In this document: positions 42,037-53,116 of the stretch, in pieces
How positions within the stretch are numbered: the stretch's first letter is position 1
How the letters are laid out: each line of letters opens with the position of its first letter
Origin: Oncomelania hupensis
Lineage: Eukaryota; Mollusca; Gastropoda; Littorinimorpha; Pomatiopsidae
Length of the DNA stretch: 64,000 nucleotides
Direction of reading: 5' to 3'
NCBI GenBank assembly: GCA_036898135.1
Contig: CM072516.1
Span: 20,715,157-20,779,156 of the forward strand
The notes under the pieces: model-generated
Database searches by the model: none
What the model was told of the DNA's origin: nothing
What the model saw: the letters and a program-made list of their open reading frames with translations, nothing else
Translations under genes and position numbers: made by a program

Positions 42037-42400
42037 TTTGGGGCACCACAGATAATCGTTTAACCAGCATACGCCATCTTTCACTGTCTTCAGCAGCCCT
42101 CATGGCTTCGCTCAGTGTGCAGCCAGTCTATTCTCGAATGTTGTCTTCCCACCTCTTTTCATGTCTCCATCTTCTTTTGCCTCCTTGCACCGTACCTTGC
42201 AGGATGGTCTTTGCAAGGCTTTATGCTCTGGTGACGTGGCCATACCATCGGGGTTTCCATTTCTTCACCACTGTGAGTATGTCATCGTGTTGTCCAACAA
42301 GACAGGAAGTCCTCTCCATGATAGCACAAACTGCTGTCCTGACCATGCTGAAGCCCCTTAGGAAAGACAGGGAAATCGGTCTACACGCCAAGGTAAGGCT
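42037..42400 (-). mobile_element. RTE fragment, copy F, with inverted 5' segment
   Basis: Bases 42037-42297 are the RTE C-terminal region on the minus strand (reverse of GGACAACACGATGAC through GTGGTGCCCC). Directly next to it, 42301-42400 is an upstream RTE segment on the plus strand (GACAGGAAGTCCTCTCC to AAGGTAAGGCTG). The head-to-head order, with about 170 bp of element missing between the pieces, is what twin-priming inversion of a LINE produces. No AGGAT tail or clear target duplication is seen. Confidence 0.8.
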
Positions 42401-42519
42401 GTCCATACGTAACACTGTAATAAAGCAGATGGCAACAATGGTTAACACTGTCAGAATGCCTTGATTGTCCTACACAGAGACTGCGTTAGCCCAGTTGTTT
42501 GTCTATTTCTGCCGCCACC

Positions 42520-43152
42520 GTGAACAGAGAATGAACATTGGAGTGGAACGTCTACCCCCACCATATGGCAGACCACAACAACGTGAACAGAGAATGAACA
42601 TTGGAGCTGAACGTCTACCCCCACCATATGGCAGACCACAACAACGTGAACAGAGAATGAACATTGGAGTGGAACGTCTACCCCCACCATATGGCAGACC
42701 ACAACAACGTGAACAGAGAATGAACATTGGAGCTGAACGTCTACCCCCACCATATGGCAGACCACAACAACGTGAACAGAGAATGAACATTGGAGTGGAA
42801 CGTCTACCCCCACCATATGGCAGACCACAACAACGTGAACAGAGAATGAACATTGGAGCTGAACGTCTACCCCCACCATATGGCAGACCACAACAACGCG
42901 AACAGAGAATGAACATTGGAGTGGAACGTCTACCCCCACCATATGGCAGACCACAACAACGTGAACAGAGAATGAACATTGGAGTGGAACGTCTACCCCC
43001 ACCATATGGCAGACCACAACAACGTGAACAGAGAATGAACACTGGAGTGGAACGTCTACCCCCACCATATGGCAGACCACAACAACGTGAACAGAGAATG
43101 AACATTGGAGTGGAACGTCTACCCCCACCATATGGCAGACCACAACAACCAT
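42520..43152. repeat. 60-bp minisatellite (~10.5 units) with alternating unit types
   Basis: Units share CGTGAACAGAGAATGAACAT, TGGAACGTCTACCCCCACCA and TATGGCAGACCACAACAA. Unit types differ at GGAGTGGAA versus GGAGCTGAA and alternate strictly through the first six units, so a 120-bp higher-order unit was amplified. The period of 20 codons keeps at least three frames open across both strands, including a 234-codon plus frame (MNIGVERLPPPYGRPQQREQ repeats). Confidence 0.95.
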
Positions 43153-43402
43153 CCCAGGAAAGGGGGTAGGGACCTACATCAACACTGAACCACCAGAGCA
43201 ATCGTACTGCCACGGTAGAGAAAATGCCTTCCTTTATCTCGCCCAGCTCGGGATTGGAACCTAGGTGATGGGTGTGCCAGGCGACCTGACCACTGAGCTA
43301 GGGCGTGGTACAGATTAACAGAGACGTCACAAAGGTATTATTACAGAGGTATTATTACAGACATAGTATTGAGGTATTATTATAGAGGTCTTATCATAGA
43401 GG

Positions 43403-43407
<5 letters not shown>

Positions 43408-43487
<80 letters not shown>

Positions 43488-43492
43488 TGATG

Positions 43493-43557
<65 letters not shown>

Positions 43558-43558
43558 G
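43408..43558. repeat. (TAA)n-(GAT)3-(TTA)n palindromic microsatellite
   Basis: A TAA tract and a TTA tract of similar length meet at ATGATGATGATT, forming a potential ~70-bp hairpin. Confidence 0.95.
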
Positions 43559-43569
43559 AGGTATTATTA

Positions 43570-44103
43570 GGTTGAAGCCCATTTGAAAAGACAGGACCAT
43601 CAGTCTACACTCCAAGGTAAGGCTGCTGCGCTCCCTTGTCATCTCCATCTTCCTAAACATGCGAAACATGGACCCTCACAGCAGATCTACAACGAAGAAT
43701 ACAAAGCATGAAGATGAGGTGCTACAGAAGACTTCTGGGCATTTCCTATACCCAGCACATCACCAACAACGGAGTCCGACAGACCATCACACAAGCCATT
43801 GGACAACACGATGACACGGTCACAGTGGTGAAGAAACTGAAACTCCGATGATATGGCCGCGTCATCAGAGCATTGGGCCTTGCAAAGACCAACCTGCAGG
43901 GCACGGTGCAAGGAGGCGGAAGAAGAGAGAGACCGAAAAAGAGGTGGGAGGACAACATTCGAGAATGAACTGGTTTGACACTGAGCGAAGCCATGAAGGT
44001 TGTTGGGGACAGAGAAAGATGGAGTACGCTTGTTAAACAATAATCTGTTGTGCCCCAACGACCTTCGAGTTACGGGATAGGATAGGATAAGATAGGATAG
44101 GAT
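43570..44103 (+). mobile_element. RTE fragment, copy G (5' truncated), in a TATTA-rich repeat
   Basis: Begins GGTTGAAGCCCATTTG and runs to the C-terminal region and a (GGATA)n tail. TATTATTA is present on both sides (43562-43569 and 44105-44112), compatible with an 8-bp target duplication, though the flank is itself a GAGGTATTATTA repeat. It carries stops, for example TGA in the CGATGATATGG region at about 43845 and GAATGAACTGG near 43963. Confidence 0.85.
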
Positions 44104-44256
44104 GTATTATTATAGAGGTACTGTATTATTATTGAGGTATTAATATTATAGAGGCATTATTATGAAGATACTTCAGTTAGAGGACGTTACTAGGCTAGTG
44201 CTAGGAAAGGATGATACACTGCTACCAGCATTGACCATAACATAGGACAGAGGAAC

Positions 44257-44316
<60 letters not shown>
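44257..44316. repeat. (GAT)n microsatellite
   Basis: About 20 pure GAT triplets. Confidence 0.95.
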
Positions 44317-44319
<3 letters not shown>

Positions 44320-44699
44320 GGGGACTTTATATTCGCCGAATCCACGAAGATGGTGCTCAAAGTAGTAGAGGAGGGGGTGCAATGAAGACATAAAGCACAC
44401 ACTGGCCTCTTATAGCACACGTAATCACCTGAGAAGTTGGCCCAGCTTTTGACCACAACTGTGAACAGGATCAGGAGGTTGAACCTGACTGTGTTCAATT
44501 TACCCTACGGGAATGAAACAGAAAAAAACAAGAGAAAAGCTAATGCCCAATGGGTAATCTAACTCCTGATTTCACACAGACATACACGCAGCCTCTAGAA
44601 ACCTAAAAACTCACCACTTTTATACCAAGTGCAGTGATTGTCTGTGATATAGTATATACGCATGTCCATTTTTGATACTTGATATGTATTACATTGCAT

Positions 44700-44800
44700 G
44701 ATTATTGCTTTAGGTCCAGCGGACTCTTGCGAGCCAAATCAGGACCAGTATAGCCGAATCAGGACCACAAAATCAAGACCACAACTTCGCTGAAAGAGGA
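44700..44800 (-). repeat. Dispersed repeat with GTCCGCTGGACC motif (inverted copy)
   Basis: Reverse complement of blocks found at 32063-32230 (TTGCTTTAGGTCCAGCGGAC, AATCAGGACCACAAAATCAA). Confidence 0.65.
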
Positions 44801-45560
44801 TTCGCCCCTGATCCGCATAAAAGATCTGCCGAAACAACCCTAGTGGTAACACTGAAGGCACTCCACCAGCCGGTCAATTTACAATAGATATCCCACGCGG
44901 GGGACGCTGAGGTTAGACTCTAATTTATCGAACCCCGGTTTACAAAAACAAAATAGAATATAAACATCATTATAAAATATCAACAAAACACATACATATA
45001 AAATGCCTACATTGCCAAATAATAACATCATAGGAAGCCCCAGTGATCACCCGGCAGAAAGCGTTTAGTATTTCCAAGCTAATCCAACAGACCTCACACC
45101 CAAATGAGGAGTTTTGTCCTGGAAGAGTTTGCAATAAAAAAGGTAGGTGACTGGTCTAGAGAAGAAGAAGATAGTATAGTAGATTGATAAAACAGAGTAG
45201 GAATGAGAAAGAACAAAGGAGAAAGACAGCGACAGTGGGAATTTAAAGCACTAAATTTCCAGAAAGTGGGGATACTATTTATACTACTCATTACTAGAAC
45301 CCCCTGCAGCCACACGGGAGATGATATGTGATTGCGCTTAATGTTTAAACTGTGTAGACAAAGGTGTAGTGTGGAGTATGTATGTGTGTGTGACTACCAA
45401 CAGCAGCAACAATTTCCATATGCAATGTATGTTGTCATTTGTCTGAATACATTCTTTATTCTGTATTGCTGTTTATGAATACAAACATGTATTATGTAAT
45501 GAATAGAATGAAGTCATAAACTGACCGGAGGCTAAACATTTTGTAATAATTGACTGTATC
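44801..45560. other. No recognisable feature
   Basis: Mostly AT-rich DNA. A short minus-strand frame at 45094-45315 shows no recognisable domain. Confidence 0.4.
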
Positions 45561-45562
45561 AA

Positions 45563-45707
<145 letters not shown>

Positions 45708-45814
45708 GGAAGAAGAAGAAGAGTATTTATATAGCGAAGACAATACGTTTGTGTACAGCACCGGTGAGTGCCACACTCTACATGTAGGTAATTATAAACA
45801 TTGGTTTTTCTAGA

Positions 45815-45925
45815 TTTCTAGGAGCAACCCAAACAGAAGGACAGCACTATACAAGTGACAACGTTTTCTAGGAGCAACCCAGACAGAAAGGACCTCATGT
45901 ATATGTGACAACGTTTAAACAGGAA
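45815..45925. repeat. ~62-bp tandem duplication
   Basis: TTCTAGGAGCAACCCAAACA occurs twice with matching flanks to GTGACAACGTTT. Confidence 0.85.
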
Positions 45926-46131
45926 CATGTGCTCCACTAAATCTGTGTGCAGTTCTTCTTGGGCTTTTTCTTTTTATCAGTACAACTTATGTTAATCTTT
46001 TTATCAGTACAACTTATGTTAATCTGGTGAATACAAATTGATACAACAACTTCTTGGGCAAAGTTATTTGTTTTGGTGACCTAAGGCATCCAAAGATTAT
46101 CTGCCCTCAAAACAATGAAACTAGATGAAAT

Positions 46132-46829
46132 GAGTTAGATCCGGTATCGACCAGCGCCTTGTGTAGCTCTGGAGTTAGATCCGGTATCGACCAGCGCCTT
46201 GTGTATCTCTGGAGTTAGATCCGGTAGCGACCAGCGCCTTGTGTATCTCTGGAGTTAGATCCGGTAGCGACCAGCGCCTTGTGTATCTCTGGAGTTAGAT
46301 CTGGTAGCGACCAGCGCCTAGCGACAAGCGCTTGTGTAGCTCTGGAGTTAGATCCGGTAGCGACCAGCGCCTTGTGTAGCTCTGGAGTTAGATCCGGTAG
46401 CGACCAGCGCCTTGTGTATCTCTGGAGTTAGATCCGGTAGCGACCAGCGCCTTGTGTAGCTCTGGAGTTAGATCCGGTAGCGACCAGCGCCTTGTGTATC
46501 TCTGGAGTTAGATCCGGTAGCGACCAGCGCCTTGTGTATCTCTGGAGTTAGATCCGGTAGCGACCAGCGCCTTGTGTAGCTCTGGAGTTAGATCCGGTAG
46601 CGACCAGCGCCTTGTGTATCTCTGGAGTTAGATCCGGTATCGACCAGCGCCTTGTGTATCTCTGGAGTTAGATCCGGTAGCGACCAGCGCCTTGTGTAGC
46701 TCTGGAGTTAGATCCGGTAGCGATCAGCGCCTTGTGTGTCTCTGGAGTTAGATCCGGTAGCGACCAGCGCCTTGTGTAGCTCTGCAGTTAGATCCGGTAG
46801 CGACCAGCGCCTTGTGTAGCTCTGCAGTT
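46132..46829. repeat. 40-bp minisatellite (~17 units), SINE-derived
   Basis: Units read GAGTTAGATCCGGTAGCGAC plus CAGCGCCTTGTGTAGCTCTG. Unit and flanks match the SINE 3' region: GAGTTAGATCC, CCAGCGCCTTG and CAGCTCTTGAG in order. After the last unit the sequence continues CAGTTGGAAAAGTGCTATGA, the SINE tail (CTGGAAAAGCGCTATATAA). One unit near 46310-46330 has a small internal duplication. Confidence 0.95.
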
Positions 46830-47184
46830 GGAAAAGTGCTATGAAAAATAATAAAATTAATCAATTTAAAAAATGAATGTTATGTTTCAAAAGTGATATG
46901 ACATAATCAATAGACGGGTGAACAATTATGCTTGGCGGGAAAAACAGCACTAAAAACAGCAGTCTGCACTACTTGATAGATTGGGCCAATTAAATGTCAT
47001 GCTCTATAATCATGTTTGACGGCGGCCATGATTAATGTGTTTCCCAGAGGTCTTTGTTCGAGGATACGTTTTGACTTCAGACACGAACAAAGCACGTGAC
47101 AAAGCCACCAGGCCTGCACAAATACGCTTCACCTGATTGACGCAGCATAAACACATGCACTGACTCACAACGTTACTACTGAGA
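46830..47184. other. SINE tail remnant then no recognisable feature
   Basis: 46830-46860 is the A-rich tail of the SINE whose internal segment was amplified. Beyond it no gene is seen. Confidence 0.5.
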
Positions 47185-47257
47185 GAATAGCCAAGTCCGT
47201 CAAAAGAAAGTGCGTAGAGGTTCAAGTGTATGTCAGATTAAAGGCGTTTCTACCTAG

Positions 47258-47265
<8 letters not shown>
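47185..47265. repeat. Fragment of the 237-910 repeat family
   Basis: GTAGAGGTTCAAGTGTATGT, CAGATTAAAGGCGTTTCTAC and CTAGCCA match about 467-506, again followed by a CA tract. Confidence 0.8.
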
Positions 47266-47291
<26 letters not shown>

Positions 47292-47333
47292 GCAACCACA
47301 CACACACACACACACACACACTCACAGAGAGAC

Positions 47334-47388
<55 letters not shown>

Positions 47389-47390
47389 AA
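47262..47390. repeat. (CA)n / (GA)n compound microsatellite
   Basis: CA tracts to about 47323, then GACAGA and GA units to 47390. Confidence 0.95.
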
Positions 47391-47589
47391 TGACCAATCC
47401 CCAATTAATAAATCAGTAAATACATATATAAATAGTTAGCTAAATAAATCAGCGCACACATAAAGAGAGTAAGAACTATGTGTATGGCAATAGGAGTATT
47501 TTATTTTAAAAGCGCTCTTTCAGCTAAAGGCACTGTTTTATATTGTGTGTGGTGGGTTTAACTCACTGTTGTATATGGTGTGGTGGGTT

Positions 47590-48020
47590 TATTTATTTAA
47601 TCGTTCTTATATAGCGCTTTTCCAGCTCAAGAGCTGCTCAAGGCGCTGGCCGATACAGGATCTAACTCAAGCCGCCCGAGACGCCCACCCGCAGCCTTTG
47701 GGCGCATGGTCTGACGCCCGTACAACTGAGCACAATCCTGGGCAGCCAGGGATGGGGGAGAAGGACCTAGGTGCATGCTGGGTGTTTTCTTGTCACCGGC
47801 ACTCACCCGTCTAGGACATGAGCGTCATGATCTTTAAAGTCCGTTATGATGGAATGTATGCGACACAGACTAGACCTCGGTTTATACTCTCATCCGAAGG
47901 AGTAGGAAAACAGGAGTAAAGTGTCTTTCCCAGGGACACAACACAATGGCCCGGCCAGGGCTCGAACCCGGGACCTTCCGATCCGCAAGCCGAAGCACTA
48001 CCATTAGACCACAGTGCCTC
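47590..48020 (-). mobile_element. Full-length tRNA-derived SINE (minus strand)
   Basis: About 430 bp. On the minus strand the head has a Pol III A box (TGGTCTAATGGTAGTGC, 47992-48013 region) and B box (GGGTTCGAGCCC, about 47958-47969). Then come a conserved body (GTGTTGTGTCCC, GAGAGTATAAACCGAGGTCT, CGGACTTTAAAGATCATGAC, CCTAGACGGGTGAGTGCCGG), a 3' domain (GGGCGGCTTGAGTTAGATCC) and an AT-rich tail. CTCAA motifs at 47626, 47637 and 47666 (plus strand) are TTGAG in the SINE, spaced 29 and 40 bp. TTTAACTCA occurs at about 47558 and 48045, possibly a target duplication with extra 3' sequence. The end of the head is tandemly duplicated (CGAAGCACTACCATTAGACC twice, to 48044). Confidence 0.9.
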
Positions 48021-48144
48021 CGAAGCACTACCATTAGACCACAGTTTAACTCAAACAGATTAAGGAGTTCACATGCTGCTTCAGTCTAATGCCCACACAA
48101 CTGATCAGATGAGAATGTTAGTAGTAGTAGTAGTAGTCACAGTA

Positions 48145-48205
48145 GTGGGCATCTGGGATAGCAGCTCTCCAGCTGGAAAATGCTTTATAAGAATTATTAA
48201 ATAAA
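48145..48205 (+). mobile_element. tRNA-SINE 3' fragment
   Basis: GTGGGCATCTGGGATAGCAG, CTCTCCAGCTGGAAAATGCT and TATAAGAATTATTAAATAAA match the SINE 3' end, with the TTAGATCC segment deleted. Confidence 0.65.
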
Positions 48206-48224
48206 TAAATACATAGATAATTAT

Positions 48225-49111
48225 ACAGTAGTAGTAAGTATTTTATTATACAAATTTACTCCACGACGTAATTACTAAATACAACTAGTACTAGTAGTAG
48301 CAGTTGTTGGAATAGTAATAGTAGTGGTAGTAGTAGTAGTAAGGGACTTAATAACGCCTGTGGTATGAGTGTAACTTATGTAGCAAACACCGATTACTTC
48401 CCTTATTGACACTTGCAATGACTGAATGAAAAAGTATAAAGGGCAGAGACATGGCCACACAAACTAACATTAGAAGGTCTCCTCTCTGAAAATCCTTATC
48501 GGGAAGAGAGGGGACCATAAACTAATTAAACAAACAAACAAACACAAACAGCATGATCACAGTGCACACAATGAGCACGTGAAAGGAATCAGGCATTAGA
48601 ACAATTGCACTTTTCATCCAATTACCCAAATCATAATACATCGCCATTCTTTAGCAAATATTTATTCTAACCCTAATCCTTCTACATTTCTTTTTCTTTT
48701 TTTTTTATTAATGTATTTTAAATAAATTTAGAATAACCACATTAAAAGTAACTTTTAAAAAACCGTACGTATCATGTTCGACCGCGACCTCTGGAAAATA
48801 AAATGTTATAATGTTTTATGCATATATTCTGTCCCCCCCAAAAAAAGTTTGTTATTCACACTCGGGCCAAATCATACCTGAGTGCTTAAATAGTTGTTAA
48901 CGGATAACGATATATTAAGATTTAAATCGTTGGATGAATAATGCAGTTGTTTCAATGTCTGATTCCTTTCACCTGCTCTGTGTGTGCAATAAACATGTTT
49001 CTGCGCTTTATACCATTGTAGTTTTAGTCTTTCATTGCGATTATCATTAAGGGAAGTAATCGGTGTTTCTTCCATAAGTTACAGTCATACCACAGGCGCT
49101 ATTATGTCCCT

Positions 49112-49176
<65 letters not shown>

Positions 49177-49197
49177 TTACTACTACTACTACTACTA

Positions 49198-49237
<40 letters not shown>

Positions 49238-49350
49238 TGCTACTACTACTACTACTACTACTCATAATACTACTATTCCAAGACAACTGCTAGTACTAGT
49301 TAAGTAATTACGTCGTGGATTGAATTTGTACCGAAAAATACTAGTACTGT
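48225..49350. mobile_element. Foldback element with (TAG)n in each arm
   Basis: The left arm (about 48225-48640) and the reverse complement of the right arm (about 48900-49350) align. Shared blocks include CACGACGTAATTA, ACTAGTACTAG, the trinucleotide tract, AGGGACTTAATAACGCCTG / its complement, TAAGGGAAGTAATCGGTGTT and GTGAAAGGAATCAG. The arms are about 80% alike with indels; the left arm has an extra ~70 bp near 48450-48535. A ~260-bp AT-rich spacer separates them. No coding. Ends and target duplication are not defined. Confidence 0.75.
49105..49264. repeat. (CTA)n microsatellite
   Basis: About 50 CTA triplets with TTA, CCA and TTC interruptions, in the right arm of the foldback. The left arm has only about six of the complementary TAG triplets. 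Confidence 0.95.
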
Positions 49351-49364
49351 ACATTAATTACTTA

Positions 49365-49460
49365 ATTATTTATTTATTTATTTAATAATTCTTATACAGC
49401 GCAATCAACTCAATGTGCCGGCCGATACAGGATCAAACTCAAGCTATCCAAGATGCCCAC
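49365..49460 (-). mobile_element. tRNA-SINE 3' fragment
   Basis: ATTTAATAATTCTTATACAG, GCCGGCCGATACAGGATC and ACTCAAGC match the SINE 3' end on the minus strand. It continues into a CTA tract (49458-49528). Confidence 0.75.
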
Positions 49461-49468
49461 TACTACTG

Positions 49469-49528
<60 letters not shown>

Positions 49529-49539
49529 TGTTTTAATTT

Positions 49540-49900
49540 TCAAACCATGAAATACATAAATAAGCACAACTTGGCTTGTGAATTATGGCAACACAATTTT
49601 GTGATTCACAAAATACAAAGTAAGGAATTCATTTAATAATAAGTTTATATGCAAACTGCTCTCTTAGTTAGCGGACAAAACGAAACATAAGCAGTAGCCC
49701 GTAACAGAAGGAACAATAATACCAGTTGCTGCCTTTTCGGTGACACTGGCTAACATCGTCATTAGCCGTCCTTTAACATTAGAGTAAAAACAATAACTAA
49801 TTAGTAAAATAATAACTGTATGTGACAGGAAGGTGAAATATCACGCCATTCTTTAAGGTAAAACAAAGGGAAAGTACAATATCTCGCAAAAGTCTTTGAT
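49540..49900. other. No recognisable feature
   Basis: No frame, repeat or RNA gene visible. Confidence 0.4.
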
Positions 49901-49904
49901 GCGT

Positions 49905-50525
49905 ATAATAATCAGTGAACGCAATAACCAGCTTTTGGCTATGAGGTGTCAATAAATAATGTAATAATCAGTGAACGTAATAAACAGCTTTTGGCTATGA
50001 GGGGTCAATAAATAATGTAATAATCAGTGAACGTAATAACCAGCTTTTGGCTATGAGGGGTCAATAAATAATGTCATAATCAGTGAACGTAATACCAGCT
50101 TTTGGCTATGAGGGGTCAATAAATAATGTCATAATCAGTGAACGCAATAACCAGCTTTTGGCTATGAGGGGTCAATAAATAATGTCATAATCAGTGAACG
50201 TAATAACCAGCTTGTGGCTATGAGGGGTCAATAAATAATGTCATAATCAGTGAACGCAATAACCAGCTTTTGGCTATCAGGGGTCAATAAATAATGTCAT
50301 AATCAGTGAACATAATAACCAGCTTTTGGCTATGAGGGGTCAATAAATAATGTCATAATCAGTGAACGCAATTTCCAGCTTTTGGCTATCAAGGGTCAAT
50401 AAATAATGTAATAATCAGTGAACGTAATAACCAGCTTTTGGCTATGAGGGGTCAATAAATAATATCATAATCAGTGAACGTAATAACCAGCTTTGGGCTA
50501 TAAGGGGTCAATAAATAATGTAAAA
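49905..50525. repeat. 56-bp minisatellite (~11 units)
   Basis: Units share ATAATCAGTGAACGTAATAA, CCAGCTTTTGGCTATGAGGG and GTCAATAAATAATGT. Confidence 0.97.
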
Positions 50526-51215
50526 TCTGATACTTTAAATGTTGACAATAGAAGCCGGTGAATAAAATATTGAAACTAAGAAAATCTATTTGTATTTTAA
50601 CATTAAATATCTTAACACAGACATTATGTAGTAAATGCTATGAAGACTAAATACAGATTTCAGTCAAAAATAGAAAACCAAGTCATTATTGACAACACCA
50701 AATAACATCTGCACTCCTTAGGCGTGTGCAGTATTGAGCTGATGGTGTAAACAAGTGTAGAACTGTGTTCATTCATTCTTGTTGACAGGCAAAACTACGA
50801 GAAATGAACAGGTTGAATCCCTAACGGGCTGATGCTTTAAGAGGTCAATATCAACATCGCCCCGTAGGCCTAAGAGCTCATTAACTCATAATTCCAGTCT
50901 GTCAGTGACTTCGGAGTTCTGTAAATATAACCAATTATTAAAATATTGATATGCATTCAGTGTTTCATGATTCAAGATCGCAACATCTAACGCTGTATGC
51001 TGTAAGACTATCATGAAAGTAAACTGTCATGCCTGTCTTCAATCTTTTTGGATCATTGAATGATTTGCAATTGATAATAACTTGTCATAATGGGCATCTA
51101 TGAGTCGAGTTTTGCTAATACAAAAAATAATAATATCTGCTGAAGTAGATTTATATCATGCAGTTTGCTAATGATGCTCATGAACAAAGGATGCTCAAGA
51201 TGAGATTTTTTGTAA
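50526..51215. other. No recognisable feature
   Basis: AT-rich DNA without open frames or clear repeats. Confidence 0.4.
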
Positions 51216-51222
51216 GGTGTCG

Positions 51223-51298
<76 letters not shown>
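51223..51298. repeat. (CTA)n microsatellite
   Basis: About 25 CTA triplets. Confidence 0.95.
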
Positions 51299-51404
51299 TT
51301 AATATTAATGTATTTTATAACGCTCAACAAAACAAAAGACATGTAGTTTGTTCAAAGCGCAAAATTCATTCATTCTCACACACTGTAAAAAGATATAAAT
51401 GTCA

Positions 51405-51449
51405 ATACATTATATAGTAACATTTAATGTGGAATGAAATGAACACACG

Positions 51450-51490
<41 letters not shown>

Positions 51491-51585
51491 GCACCACTGT
51501 AACAAGACACTATATAGTAATATTTAATGTGGAAATAAATGAACACACATGCACGCACACACACACACACACACACACACCTAAG
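51405..51585. repeat. ~110-bp duplication, each half carrying a CA tract
   Basis: TATATAGTAACATTTAATGT and TATATAGTAATATTTAATGT each precede AATGAACACACG/ATG and a CA tract. Confidence 0.85.
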
Positions 51586-51624
51586 TCTGTTTCTCTCTCT
51601 TACCCTCTCACTTCCTGTAAATGT

Positions 51625-51780
51625 GATTATGAGGAACTTAGGGCAGTTATAATCTTACCTTTGAAGAAAGGGATGAGGAACTTAGGGCAGTACTATTATA
51701 ATCTTACGATTGAAGAAAGGGAACAGGAACTTAGGGCAGTACTATTATAATCTTACGTTTGAAGAAAGGGAACAGGAATG
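51625..51780. repeat. ~50-bp tandem repeat, three units
   Basis: Units share GAGGAACTTAGGGCAGT, TATAATCTTAC and TTGAAGAAAGGGA. Confidence 0.9.
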
Positions 51781-52120
51781 ATAGATCAAAAAGGTTGTGG
51801 CTTACTTGTTAATACTATCATTCTCTGATCTCTTACTCCAATCCACTTTTGTTTACACTTTGATTTTTCTAAATCCTCACTATCACTAGCGTGAGATGAC
51901 GTTACATAAAATACACAGAGGTTCAGTGCTGATGCACCAACGAATGCAATGCCATTTTATAGGGAGATCTGTCCAAGGAAATGGTAGCTTATAATTATTT
52001 AATAATTTCCTAAATATTGTTTGTTCAAAGAATTTATTTATATAGGAAGGCGCCTAATCATGTGTTATTGTGACCATAAAGATAGCACTGTATTGAACAT
52101 CAATTGCTGGTGCAGCGGAA
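51781..52120. other. No recognisable feature
   Basis: No gene or repeat seen. Confidence 0.4.
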
Positions 52121-52124
52121 CAAT

Positions 52125-52822
52125 CCCGAAATGTTTGTATTGGACAGGGATGTCAACACGGAATTTCCTTAGTGAAATGTTTGTATTGTACAGGGATGTC
52201 AGCATGGAATTTCCTTAGTTAAATGTTTGTATTGGACAGGGATGTGAACACGGAATTTCCTTAGTTAAATGTTTGTATTGGACAGGGATGTCAACACGGA
52301 ATTTCCTTATTGAAATATTTGTATTGGACATGGATGTCAACACGGAATTTCCTTAGTAAAATGTTTGTATTGTACAGGGATGTCAACACGGAATTTCCTT
52401 AGTAAAATGTTTGTATTGGACAGGGATGTCAACACGGAATTTCCTTAGTAAAATGGTTGTATTGGACAGGGATGTCAACACGGAATTTCCTTAGTAAAAT
52501 GGTTGTATTGGACAGGGATGTCAACACGGAATTTCCTTAGTAAAATGTTTGTATTGGACAGGGACGTCAACACGGAATTTCCTTAGTGAAATGTTTGTAT
52601 TGGACAGGGATGTCAACACGGAATTTCCTTAGTAAAATGTTTGTATTGGACAGGGATGTCAACACGGAATTTCCTTAGTGAAATGTTTGTATTGGACAGG
52701 GATGTCAACACGGAATTTCCTTAGTGAAATGGTTGTATTGGACAGGGATGTCAACACGGAATTTTGTTAGTAAAATGGTTGTATTGGACAGGGATGTCAA
52801 CACGGAATTTCCTTAGTAAAAT
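52125..52822. repeat. 46-bp minisatellite (~15 units)
   Basis: Units share AATGTTTGTATTGGACAGGG, ATGTCAACACGGAATTTCCT and TAGTAA. Confidence 0.97.
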
Positions 52823-52846
52823 GTTTATTTTCACCACTTTCAGCTA

Positions 52847-53116
52847 GTAAAGGTAAAGGTAAAGGTAGTCCCATAGCCTTGTGTGGCCGAAGGGGAGCGT
52901 GATGTTGGAGATCACACTTATCTTGGGCCAGCGTAATGAGGGTGATGCCCATCTCTCTCCATCGCTGCTTTATCTTCCCCACCCTTAAGAGGATAGGTAC
53001 TCAGTCACAGTTGAGGCAACTGGGGGCGTTGTTATTTGTCGCTTAACATTTTGCGGTCATCCATCCAAGTGCTAACCGCACTGGACGGTGCTTAACTTGC
53101 GACACTGCAGTAGCGA
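52847..53116 (-). mobile_element. 5S-rRNA-derived SINE with 12-bp target duplication
   Basis: On the minus strand the 5' part reads AAGTTAAGCACCGTC, GCGGTTAGCACTTGGATGGA and TGACCGC. This corresponds to the 3' half of 5S rRNA including the internal control region (AAGYTAAGC, GGTTAGTACTTGGATGGG and GACCGC are the conserved 5S blocks). A non-5S body follows (GATAAAGCAGCGATGGAGAG, GGCCCAAGATAAGTGTGATC), then a (TTTACC)n tail. CACTTTCAGCTA flanks both sides (52835-52846 and 53117-53128). The first part of 5S is missing, so it is 5' truncated or derived from a partial 5S. This is the SINE3-type organisation. Confidence 0.9.

Noticed and set aside
42465..43213. Long plus and minus frames (over 230 codons) as genes
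   Set aside because: All arise from one 60-bp repeat; several frames are open at once and neither edge shows a start, splice site or domain.
53040..53116. Functional 5S rRNA gene
   Set aside because: Only the 3' half of 5S is recognisable and it is fused to a SINE body with a target duplication.
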